From Chitinophagaceae bacterium (GTDB lineage: Bacteria; Bacteroidota; Bacteroidia; Chitinophagales; Chitinophagaceae), in assembly GCA_019638615.1 (NCBI GenBank), contig JAHBTL010000052.1, positions 1-34,962 on the forward strand: DNA of 34,962 nt. Reading direction: 5' to 3'. A model generated the notes under the pieces. It worked only from the letters and a program-made list of their open reading frames with translations, was not told the origin of the DNA and made no database searches. The position numbers and the translations under genes are program-made. Below are positions 7,893-16,800 of this stretch, piece after piece. Each line of letters opens with the position of its first letter. Positions within the stretch are counted from its first letter, which is position 1.

Positions 7893-8297
7893 TCACGATA
7901 CTACCACTGAGCCAATTTTTTTGCTTATATCTTTAAAAGCCTTGTTGAGCGTTTTTATTTCTTCCTGCTTAAAAGATGCCGGCTTTCCGTTAACCGTATT
8001 ACCGTTTATTCTTTGATAAAGCCATTGGCTTTTTTTATTAAAATACATTTCGGCAATATATGACATTGAAACGATCTGCGATACATCTTTCAATTGTTCT
8101 CTGACAGACAATTCATTATTGAACTGTTTAAGGTCGGCAGTTAAGCCGGAAAGCCCTTCCTTGATAAATTTATCAATTTGCTCAATATCTTTCTTGCTGG
8201 TAAAATTTTCTTTTACTTTTTGTAATTGCTTATCAAACTCCGTTCCGGGTTTGCCTATATACTTTTTTAGTTTTCTAAGTTCGTTTTCAAGTTTCAT
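7893..8297 (-). CDS. DUF5053-like small protein
   Basis: A 134-residue soluble protein. The C-terminal segment WLYQRINGNTVNGKPASF, followed by a helix ending KDISKKIG, resembles the DUF5053 family of Bacteroidota as I remember it (unverified). The N-terminal half is a charged helical region that could form a coiled coil. The SYIAEMYFNKKSQWLYQRING stretch has a helix-turn-helix look, so DNA binding is possible but unproven. It follows a 46-codon ORF on the same strand with a 32-base gap, and it is convergent with hicB. Confidence 0.65.
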   Translation of the reverse strand: MKLENELRKLKKYIGKPGTEFDKQLQKVKENFTSKKDIEQIDKFIKEGLSGLTADLKQFNNELSVREQLKDVSQIVSMSYIAEMYFNKKSQWLYQRINGNTVNGKPASFKQEEIKTLNKAFKDISKKIGSVVVS

Positions 8298-8329
8298 AAA
8301 ATGGTTTTTACTCCACAGAGAGGCTTTGA

Positions 8330-8470
8330 TTATTTTTTCTTTGTTAACTCCTTTTCTATTTTGGTTAAGGTTTGCAATTGTTCAAGAAGCTCATTTACTT
8401 CTTTTTCGTAATCCCTGCCGGTGAGTTTCATCATTTTTCTGTACTGTTCTAAGGTATGTTTTACAAGCAT
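8330..8470 (-). CDS. Small charged helical protein (46 aa)
   Basis: An ORF from the ATG at 8470 to TAA at 8330, beginning MLVKHTLEQYRKMMKL and ending EKELTKKK. It is almost entirely charged helix, which suggests a coiled coil. It shares strand, short spacing and composition with the DUF5053-like gene downstream, so the two probably form an operon. I do not recognise a family. It could be a real partner or a chance frame; codon use looks normal and the context favours a gene. Confidence 0.5.
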   Translation of the reverse strand: MLVKHTLEQYRKMMKLTGRDYEKEVNELLEQLQTLTKIEKELTKKK

Positions 8471-8549
8471 CTTCTTAAACTAAAATCGTTCTTAATGCTT
8501 CACTCATTTTATCTTTAGTTAAAGAACTAATTAAATTAGCAACCTAAAG

Positions 8550-8571
8550 ATAATAACATTTTTGTTATTAT
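8550..8571. promoter_or_regulatory. Perfect AT-rich palindrome, possible operator
   Basis: ATAATAACA (8550-8558) pairs with TGTTATTAT (8563-8571) around TTTT. It lies about 80 bases upstream of the 46-aa ORF start. A minus-strand TATCTTTA, similar to a -7 box, overlaps its gene-proximal edge. This fits an operator for a dimeric regulator of the small operon. It is not GC-rich enough for a terminator. Confidence 0.4.
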
Positions 8572-8636
8572 TATAAATATTCGGATACATCTAAAATATT
8601 TCCTGACCAAAAGAGCGGTAACAACCATCCTTAAAA

Positions 8637-8665
8637 CAAAAAGCCGCCGCAACGCGACAGCTTTT
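8637..8665 (-). terminator. Intrinsic terminator of the TonB-dependent receptor gene
   Basis: On the minus strand AAAAGCTGTCGC pairs with GCGGCGGCTTTT (12 bp, two G-U pairs) around GTT, followed by further Ts. It lies 23 bases after the receptor stop codon. Confidence 0.8.
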
Positions 8666-8687
8666 CAGAAAAACATCCATTAAAACA

Positions 8688-11600
8688 TTAGTCAAATATG
8701 TATCTCAGTCCCAGTTGTATTCCCCAGGTGCTGGCAGTGGAATAGTTGGGCTGGAATGCCTTTGTCGGCCCATTGGGATCAAAGGTAAATTTAGGATTGT
8801 TCCTGTTGAATCCTTCGTTGCCTGCATTATTACTGCTGGTAGGTGTCCCCAGCAAGCCCATATCCTGAAAAGTACCAAACGTGTAAGAATACCTGTATCC
8901 CCAGGAATTATTCAGCAGGTTTAACAGGTTTAATACATCAGCGCTCACCTGTATGGTATGTTTCTTTTCTCCTGTTCTTATAATGAAGTCCTGCAATATT
9001 CTCAGGTCAACGGTATGTACCCACGGCAGCACCGCGCCATAGCGATCCATATAACGCCCCTTGTTTTTGCTTAAATATGGATTGTTTTCAATAAAGCGAA
9101 AAAAAGCATCGCTTTGCTGTTGTGCGGTATATGTATTGCTTCCCACTTTAAATCCTTCTACAAATTGTATTTCGGAAGGATCTTTGGGGATATAAATGAT
9201 ATCATTCGATTGACCATCGCCATTAATATCCGCTCCGTAACGGAAAGTATACCTGTCCTGCGATGCGGCAGCATATACCAGCCCGAAAGTAGTAGCCATT
9301 TTCCTGTTCAGGTATTCAATGCGGTAAGAAATATTTCCAACGATGCGGTGAGGCACCGAAAAATTAGAATATCCCAACTCCGGCCTGTTGGGGTTGAACG
9401 CAATGTTGTTGGTCGTCCAGGAACTGCCTGACTGATCGGAGGTACCGATCGCAACATCTTCAGCATAAGTATAGGTATATGCCAGGCTTGCATTCCAACC
9501 ATTCGCATATGTTTTCTGGATCATAGGGGTGATAGAAAGGCTGCTCCCTTTATTGGTATTATCCATTACTATCATCTGGTTAACGCCGCTGTTCAGCCTT
9601 GAATTGAAATAGGGTTTCTGCGTAAGCTTGCCCCCTACCGTTCCGTTTTGATCTCCCAGGTTCGCATTGCGGAAATATACGTTGTTGATCATTTTGGTAT
9701 GAATGGCCTCAAGGGTCAATACCAGGTTCTGCCCGATTTTACGATCCACGGCAATATTGGTTCTCCATACCTGCGGCATTTTAAAATCTTTGGCAGCGGC
9801 GCTGAAAGACGACCCGGAAGGAATGGTTTGTCCTACCGCCGGCGGGTTCTGCGGAATGTAAGCGGTTCGGTCAGCATTGTAGCGGATAGCAGCCAGGTCG
9901 GTTCCCGTTGCCTGGTACAGCGCCCGGATCACGCCGTTATCTCCCACCTGGTTCACCAGCCATATAAATGGTATGCGTCCTGTGAATACGCCCGATCCAC
10001 CCCGGATGATGGTTGATTTATCTCCTTCCGGATCATAAGTAAACCCGATACGGGGCGAAACAAGCACCCTTGATTTTGGCCATTTGCTTACATCAAATGA
10101 TTCGGGATTGCCTTCCTCATCCCTGAATACAACTTCTTCCAGCGCCTGGTTGCGGGGAGCTTTGTAAGGATAGAAGGGCTTATCGAAACGGATTCCGTAA
10201 GTAAGCTTGAATTTATCGGAAGTGCTCCAAACATCCTGTATATACAATCCCAATTGCGCAAACTCTGCTTCGGCAGCTTTGATGTTCGTGCGGTCAGACG
10301 GATCGTAAGTAACCGCAAATACTGCCGGGGCAGTATTGTTCATGAAATCTTCCAAAGAATTATAACGATAATAGCTGGGGCCTCCGGCGCTGGCAAAGGA
10401 GTTCGCGAATTTCAGGTATTCAAAACTGGCGCCCGCTGTTACGGTATGCTTACCCAGGTTCAGTGTTATATTGTCGGCTATATTGTATGCCTTATCATTA
10501 ATGCTGTTTTTGTAAGAAAACAAGTCTGTACCAAAAGAGATGTATACATTGTTCGCATCCCTCATGATGTCAACAAAAGGCATATTGCTGTTGGGTATGC
10601 GCACCGGCGAATTGTCTGTATAAGAAGCCAGTAACTGGTTAGATACCGTACTGTTGAAGCTGGAATTCAATTCAACCACTCCCGAAAATACTTTGGTATT
10701 GTTTTTAAAATTGCTGCCATAATACGCCATACCGCCTGAAGTGCCCGCTCTTCTTCCATTATTGATGCGATTCGCATTGATACCGGTTATACTGGTAGCA
10801 TTGATCTGGTCGTCGTCATTGGTTTCGGATTGGGTATATCTTAATGTAAGGCGATGCCTGCTGTTGATATTCCAGTCTACCCGGGCAAGGATCTTAAGAT
10901 TATCGGTTTTGAAATCATATCCTTCGTAAGCGCCCGGATCGTAGTTATATTGACTGATGAGGTAACTTTTGAGATTGTCAAGGTCGCTGGCCAATACAGG
11001 TGTAACCAGCGGGCTGTCATCGTTTTGACCCGGTCGTTTAGCCAGCCATATTTGCCCCGGGGATGTTCTTTTCTCTCCTTCTACATTTACAAAAAAGAAG
11101 AGCTTGTTCTTTACGATCGGTCCGCCAATGCTGGCGCCCCATATTTTGGTAGAACGCTTTGAATTGTCTACATCTACTCCTGCCACCTTAGAACCATTCA
11201 AACCCTGGTTCCTGAAAAAGCCATAAACCGTACCATACCAGTTGTTGGTTCCTCTCCTGGTAACGGCGTTGATACCGCCTCCTACAAACCCTGCCTGCCT
11301 TACATCATAAGGGGCAATATTAACCTGTATCTGGTCTATCGCATCAAAAGAAATAGCGGAAGTTGCACCGCCGGGGATCTGTCCGTCGCCTGAACGGCCA
11401 AAGTTGTTATTGAACAGCGATCCGTCTATGGTAAGATTATTATAACGGTAGTTCATTCCCGCAATGCTATTGCCGTTGCTTTGCGGTACCAGCCTGGTTG
11501 CCGCTGTAATATTGCGGCTTACATTTGGTAAAGAAGCCAGTACCCGCCTGGAAAAGCTGCTGGAAGCCCCTGTTTTTTCCGTAGCGGCTTTGCGTCCGCT

Positions 11601-11960
11601 GATCACCACATTCTGTAATTCCTGAACAGAAGAGGTCAGCTCAACCTTTATTTCAAATTTTTCTCCCAATGGTATATTGATATCCTGTTTTTGATATTCG
11701 CTGAAGCCAACATACGTTACCTTAATTGTATAAGGCCCTCCCGGTGGTATGTTCGGAATATCAAAACGACCGCCTGCTCTTGAGGTAGTCGTAAACTTTG
11801 AACCGGTTGATTCGTGGATCAATGTAACTGAAGCCCCGATCAAAGGATCGGTTTTGTCGAGAACAGTGCCCGACACGCTGCTGGTAGTGACCTGGCTAAA
11901 AGATGTGCCGGCCAGTATCAAAACAAGGCTGGTAAAAAGTAGTCTTCTCATTAGTTGCAT
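8688..11960 (-). CDS. Oar-like TonB-dependent outer membrane receptor
   Basis: A 1090-residue protein. The signal peptide (residues 1-22, ending GTSFSQ) is followed by a carboxypeptidase-regulatory-like beta-sandwich at about 25-110 (SVSGTVLDKTDPLIGASVTL). The plug domain comes next at about 120-230 (VVISGRKAATEKTG, INAVTRRGTNNWYGTVYGF), then a long beta-barrel ending in an aromatic-rich strand (WGIQLGLRYIFD). This layout matches Oar-type TonB-dependent transporters of about 1000-1100 residues. No SusD partner is adjacent, so glycan import is not indicated; the substrate is unknown. The start could be the first ATG or the ATG three codons on (11951). A minus-strand TTTCTTTG at 11983-11990 is a near-consensus -7 box. 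A strong terminator follows the gene. Confidence 0.9.
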   Translation of the reverse strand: MQLMRRLLFTSLVLILAGTSFSQVTTSSVSGTVLDKTDPLIGASVTLIHESTGSKFTTTSRAGGRFDIPNIPPGGPYTIKVTYVGFSEYQKQDINIPLGEKFEIKVELTSSVQELQNVVISGRKAATEKTGASSSFSRRVLASLPNVSRNITAATRLVPQSNGNSIAGMNYRYNNLTIDGSLFNNNFGRSGDGQIPGGATSAISFDAIDQIQVNIAPYDVRQAGFVGGGINAVTRRGTNNWYGTVYGFFRNQGLNGSKVAGVDVDNSKRSTKIWGASIGGPIVKNKLFFFVNVEGEKRTSPGQIWLAKRPGQNDDSPLVTPVLASDLDNLKSYLISQYNYDPGAYEGYDFKTDNLKILARVDWNINSRHRLTLRYTQSETNDDDQINATSITGINANRINNGRRAGTSGGMAYYGSNFKNNTKVFSGVVELNSSFNSTVSNQLLASYTDNSPVRIPNSNMPFVDIMRDANNVYISFGTDLFSYKNSINDKAYNIADNITLNLGKHTVTAGASFEYLKFANSFASAGGPSYYRYNSLEDFMNNTAPAVFAVTYDPSDRTNIKAAEAEFAQLGLYIQDVWSTSDKFKLTYGIRFDKPFYPYKAPRNQALEEVVFRDEEGNPESFDVSKWPKSRVLVSPRIGFTYDPEGDKSTIIRGGSGVFTGRIPFIWLVNQVGDNGVIRALYQATGTDLAAIRYNADRTAYIPQNPPAVGQTIPSGSSFSAAAKDFKMPQVWRTNIAVDRKIGQNLVLTLEAIHTKMINNVYFRNANLGDQNGTVGGKLTQKPYFNSRLNSGVNQMIVMDNTNKGSSLSITPMIQKTYANGWNASLAYTYTYAEDVAIGTSDQSGSSWTTNNIAFNPNRPELGYSNFSVPHRIVGNISYRIEYLNRKMATTFGLVYAAASQDRYTFRYGADINGDGQSNDIIYIPKDPSEIQFVEGFKVGSNTYTAQQQSDAFFRFIENNPYLSKNKGRYMDRYGAVLPWVHTVDLRILQDFIIRTGEKKHTIQVSADVLNLLNLLNNSWGYRYSYTFGTFQDMGLLGTPTSSNNAGNEGFNRNNPKFTFDPNGPTKAFQPNYSTASTWGIQLGLRYIFD

Positions 11961-12166
11961 AGCAGATTTGTTTTCTCAGGTGCAAAGAAATGGCAAAATT
12001 TTTTAAAATACCGGCAGGTTTGTTAACATATTATTACGAAATTCAACACATTTCGCTCTTTGCATATATGTGTTGATGCAGTTTTTTTTACAACACCCGG
12101 AAACCGGCTGAGCATTTGGAATATGCCCGTCCGCAACACATCCCGCTTTTCAATGATACCAATTCG

Positions 12167-12174
12167 TAACTTTG
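12167..12174 (+). promoter_or_regulatory. Consensus -7 promoter element of ribBA
   Basis: TAACTTTG matches TAnnTTTG exactly and lies 14 bases before the ATG at 12189. It falls inside the longer open frame, so the shorter ribBA start is the real one. The -33 region is weak (TTTTC at 12147-12151). Confidence 0.65.
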
Positions 12175-12188
12175 CGGAAATTTTTAAA

Positions 12189-13409
12189 ATGTTCGACACC
12201 ATTGAAAGTGCTATTGAAGACATAAAGAAGGGAAAACTGGTGATCGTGGTGGATGATGAAGACCGCGAAAACGAAGGCGATTTTATTACAGCCGCACAAA
12301 ACGCTACGCCCGAGGTTATCAATTTCATGACTAAATATGGAAGGGGATTGGTTTGTGCACCTTTAACGGAAGAAAGATGTACAGAGCTTCACCTGGACAT
12401 GATGGTAAGCAGTAATACATCGCTGCACGAAACCCCCTTTACAGTATCGGTAGACCTGCTGGGGCATGGCTGTACCACGGGAGTATCTGCGCACGATCGC
12501 TCCAAAACCATTATGGCGCTGATAAACCCGCAAACCAAACCCGAAGAATTAGGAAGACCGGGACATATTTTTCCGCTGAAAGCCAAAGCCGGCGGCGTGC
12601 TGCGCAGGACAGGTCATACGGAAGCTACTATTGACCTGGCCAGGCTGGCAGGATTTGATCCTCCCTACGGCGGTGTGCTGGTAGAGATCATGAACGACGA
12701 TGGTACGATGGCGCGGTTGCCCGAATTAATAGAGATCGCTAAAAAGTTCGACCTGAAGCTCATCAGCATCCGCGACCTGGTGGAATACCGTATGAAGGCA
12801 GATTCGTTGATCGAAGAAATCGTAAAGGTTGACATGCCTACCAGGTATGGACACTTTAAGCTGGTCATCTTTAAAGAAAAAAACAATGCTTCCAGCGGAG
12901 AGCACATGGCCCTGGTAAAAGGAGAGTGGGAAAAAGACGAGCCGGTACTGGTGAGAGTGCACTCTTCTTGCTTTACCGGCGATATTCTCGGATCTTTCAG
13001 GTGCGATTGCGGTGAACAGTTGCACGAAGCCATGCAAATGGTAGAAAAAGCCGGCAAGGGAGTGGTATTGTATATGAACCAGGAAGGAAGAGGCATCGGG
13101 CTGGTAAACAAGCTGCGCGCCTATAAATTGCAGGAAGAAGGCATGGATACGGTGGAAGCCAACCTGCATCTTGGTTTTAAGATGGATGAAAGAGATTATG
13201 GTGTAGGCGCCCAGATATTACGTTACCTGGGAGTGCAGAAAATGAAGCTCATCAGCAACAACCCGCGCAAACGGGTGGGATTACAAGGGTATGGACTGGA
13301 TGTAGTGGAGAATGTTCCCCTGCACATTCATCCTAACCCACATAATGAAAAATACCTGAAAACAAAAAGAGACAAGCTGGGTCACGAAATATTGCCCGGC
13401 AGGCAGTAA
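12189..13409 (+). CDS. ribBA: Bifunctional DHBP synthase / GTP cyclohydrolase II
   Basis: A 406-residue enzyme for the two entry reactions of riboflavin synthesis. The RibB half (about residues 1-200) makes 3,4-dihydroxy-2-butanone 4-phosphate from ribulose 5-phosphate. It carries the acidic loop [11 protein letters not shown] and the [13 protein letters not shown] segment. The RibA half (about 205-400) opens GTP. It has zinc ligands in [20 protein letters not shown], the NQEGRGIGL motif and the C-terminal NNPRKRVGL. Both halves look intact. The start at 12189 gives the family N-terminus [12 protein letters not shown], and a consensus -7 box lies just before it. No other rib genes are nearby. 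Confidence 0.95.
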   Translation: MFDTIESAIEDIKKGKLVIVVDDEDRENEGDFITAAQNATPEVINFMTKYGRGLVCAPLTEERCTELHLDMMVSSNTSLHETPFTVSVDLLGHGCTTGVSAHDRSKTIMALINPQTKPEELGRPGHIFPLKAKAGGVLRRTGHTEATIDLARLAGFDPPYGGVLVEIMNDDGTMARLPELIEIAKKFDLKLISIRDLVEYRMKADSLIEEIVKVDMPTRYGHFKLVIFKEKNNASSGEHMALVKGEWEKDEPVLVRVHSSCFTGDILGSFRCDCGEQLHEAMQMVEKAGKGVVLYMNQEGRGIGLVNKLRAYKLQEEGMDTVEANLHLGFKMDERDYGVGAQILRYLGVQKMKLISNNPRKRVGLQGYGLDVVENVPLHIHPNPHNEKYLKTKRDKLGHEILPGRQ

Positions 13410-13444
13410 GCACAAGTTAAAACATCTTTTGTACCTTCGGCACA

Positions 13445-13825
13445 TTGAAAAAAGCGATCGGCATATTATTTATTTCCATTTACATGCTCTCATTTACGGA
13501 GTTTCACCAGCTATTGAAAATCCCGTTCATGATGGAGCATTTTAAGAAGCACCGGATGGCCGATCCCGGCATGACGTTCACTTCATTCATTAAAATCCAC
13601 TATATCGGCCCCATTATCGTTACCGACGATTTTCAGCAGGATCAGCAGTTGCCGTTCAGGGATATGGATTGCCATATGATCAATACCAGCGTATGTGAAT
13701 GCAATCTCATAACCGTACACATCGATCCGCCCGCTCCTTCACCGGAAGAGTTCCATTGCTACGACGAAATCAATAAACCCCAGTTTTCCGCTTTTGATAT
13801 TTTCCAGCCCCCGCGCTGTGCCTGA
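13445..13825 (+). CDS. Small exported hypothetical protein next to metal efflux genes
   Basis: A 126-residue protein starting at a TTG (13445). The N-terminus MKKAIGILFISIYMLSF is a signal or anchor segment. The rest holds FHQLLKIPFMMEHFKKH, two acidic patches, His residues and a CEC motif. The type is common in Bacteroidota and, from memory, often sits beside CzcA/CusA genes; I know no demonstrated function. The Cys/His/acidic content would fit metal sensing or periplasmic binding, but that is inference. A near-consensus -7 box, TACCTTCG, lies at about 13431-13438. That supports expression from this TTG, since no ATG occurs before the signal segment. It precedes the efflux pump by 46 bases and may share its transcript. 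Confidence 0.7.
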   Translation: MKKAIGILFISIYMLSFTEFHQLLKIPFMMEHFKKHRMADPGMTFTSFIKIHYIGPIIVTDDFQQDQQLPFRDMDCHMINTSVCECNLITVHIDPPAPSPEEFHCYDEINKPQFSAFDIFQPPRCA

Positions 13826-13871
13826 TCTTTTATTGACTTGAATTACTTTTTACAGGCACAAAAAATTATGC

Positions 13872-16800
13872 ATGTTAAATTCTATTATTCGCTTTTCCGT
13901 AAGGAACAAGCTGATCATAGGTTTATTCACCCTGGCATTGATCATTTGGGGGGTGATGGACCTGAGAAAATTATCTATTGATGCCCTGCCGGATATTACC
14001 AGCAACCAGGTGCAGATCATCACCGCCTCTCCCACCCTTGCAGCCCCGGAAGTAGAGCGTTTGATTACTTTTCCGCTGGAACAGGCAAATGCCAACATTC
14101 CGGGTGTAAAGGAAATAAGATCCATATCACGGTTCGGACTATCCGTAGTGACCATAGTGTTCGACGATAAAACGGATATTTATCTTGCCAGGCAGCAGGT
14201 AAGCGAGCGCCTTAATCTTGCCAGGGAACAGATCCCTTCTCCTGCCGGTAACCCCGAGCTGGCGCCGGCTACTACCGGGTTGGGAGAAGTTTATCAATAT
14301 GTGCTTCGTACTAAAAAAGGATACGAAGGCAAATACGATCTGACCGGGCTCAGGTCGATGCAGGACTGGATCGTAAGACGCCAGTTGTTAGGAACGCCCG
14401 GAGTGGCGGATGTAAGCAGCTTTGGAGGCTACCTGAAGCAATACGAAGTAGCCGTACAGCCGGACAGGCTGAAGAGCATGAATGTAACGATTGCAGATGT
14501 ATTTGAGGCGCTTGAAAAAAACAATGAAAATTCGGGAGGCGCTTATATTGAAAAAGGCCCATCGGCTTTGTTCATTCGCACCGAAGGACTGGCTTCAACT
14601 ACTGATGAGATCGGGAACATCTTTATACGGCTTACCGACAGAGGCATCCCTGTTCACATCAAAGACGTGGCAGATATTCGCATAGGCAATGCCGTTAGGT
14701 ATGGGGCCTTAACTTATAAAGACCAAGGTGAAGTTTCCGGAGCCGTAGTATTGATGCTGAAAGGAGCCAACGCTTCGGAAGTGGTGCAAAATGTAAAAGA
14801 AAGGATTGAGCAGATCAGGAAAACCCTGCCCGAAGGAGTAATACTGGAAACATTTTACGACCGTACCAAAATGGTGAACAATGCCATGAGCACTGTAAGA
14901 ACCAACCTGGTAGAAGGCGCGCTGATCGTGATTTTTATACTGGTCATTTTCCTGGGGAATATAAGAGCAGGGCTCATTGTGGCTTCTGTGATACCGCTGT
15001 CGATGCTGTTCGCCATTATCCTTATGAATGTATTTGGTATATCGGGTAATTTAATGAGCCTGGGCGCATTAGATTTCGGGCTGATAGTAGACGGGGCGGT
15101 GATCATTGTAGAAGCTGTTTTACACGGTCTTTCGCACGGTAAAAAATTCCTGGGTGTATCCCGGATATCGCAGGAGCAGTTAAACAACGAGGTAGAGCAG
15201 GCAACAGGAAAAATGATGAACTCGGCGGTGTTCGGGCAGATCATTATCCTGATCGTTTACCTTCCTATCCTTACCCTTACAGGCATAGAAGGCAAAATGT
15301 TCCGGCCGATGGCCCAAACGGTATCTTTTGCGCTGATCGGGGCCTTCCTGCTTTCACTTACCTATGTGCCCATGATGTCGGCGTTGCTCATGAGCAAAAA
15401 ACGCTCCCATAAAGATACCTGGGCGGACAAGATGATGAAAAAAATACAACGCTGGTATCACCCGCTGCTTTCCAAAGCCCTTGTGTTTCCTAAAATGCTG
15501 GTAGGCGTTTCCGTTATATTACTGGCATTTGCCCTGTTGCTGGTTACGCGGCTCGGCGGTGAATTTATACCGGGGCTGGACGAGGGGGATTTTGCAGTAG
15601 ATGTACGATTAATGACGGGAAGCTCTCTTACGGAAACCATCAACACCACACAAAAGGCGGTTGCTATTTTGCAACACCGCTTCCCGGAGGTAGAAAAAAT
15701 TGTGACCCGGATCGGCGCGAGCGAAATACCTACCGACCCGATGCCGCTGGAAGTAACGGATGTAATGATCACTTTAAAACCCAAAAAGGAATGGACCTCC
15801 GCCCGTTCATTTGACGAGTTAGCCAATAAAATGAGCGCAGCAATGGAAGAAGTGCCCGGCATTACATACGGCTTCCAGTTCCCGGTACAAATGCGCTTTA
15901 ATGAACTGATCTCCGGTGCACGGCAGGATGTAGTGTGCAAAATATTTGGTGAAAATCTCGACAGTCTGGCATCGCTGGCAAATCGTATCGGGAATATAGC
16001 CGGTACTGTTAACGGTGCTAAAGACCTGTATGTAGAAACTGTGACCGGTCTTCCGCAAATTGTTGTGCAGTATAAGCGCGATGCCATGGCGCATTACCAG
16101 CTTAATGTGAGTGATGTAAACAGGATGATACGTGCCGCGTTTGCCGGGGAAGTGGCGGGGAAGATATACGAAAACGAACGCCGCTACGATTTGGCCGTCC
16201 GGTTGCAATCAGACGCGAGAAAAGACATTACGGATGTGCAGCAGTTACTGATCGCTACTCCGGCAGGTATACAAATTCCGTTGTACCAGGTTGCGAACAT
16301 TGAAATAAAGGAAGGGCCCAACCAGATACAAAGAGAAAACGCGCAGCGAAGGGTGATCGTAGGCTTTAATGTACGGGGACGGGATGTGGAATCGGTAGTA
16401 AATGAACTGAGTAAAAAAGCAGACAGGGAACTGATCTTTCCTTCGGGATACTATATCAAATATGGCGGGCAGTTCGAAAACCTTACCGAAGCCAAACAGC
16501 GTTTATCCATAGCCGTTCCGGTAGCGTTATTGCTTATCCTGGTATTGCTCTACTTTTCCTTTTCTTCCGTTAAATACGGACTACTGATCTTTTCCGCCAT
16601 TCCCTTATCCGCTATTGGCGGGGTTTCCGCCCTGTGGATACGCGGTATGCCATTCAGCATCTCAGCGGGAGTTGGCTTTATAGCGTTGTTTGGAGTGGCA
16701 GTTCTTAACGGCATTGTATTGATCGCCGAATTTAACCGGTTAAAAAAAGAAGGCATGAACAACATCCATGACATCATTTTTAAAGGTACACAAACCAGGT

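Noticed and set aside
12060-12188. Longer N-terminus of ribBA
   Set aside because: The extra 43 residues are unlike any RibB, and a consensus promoter element lies inside this stretch.
12665-13169. Minus-strand ORFs opposite ribBA
   Set aside because: Both lie wholly within the conserved ribBA coding region and show no recognisable domains.
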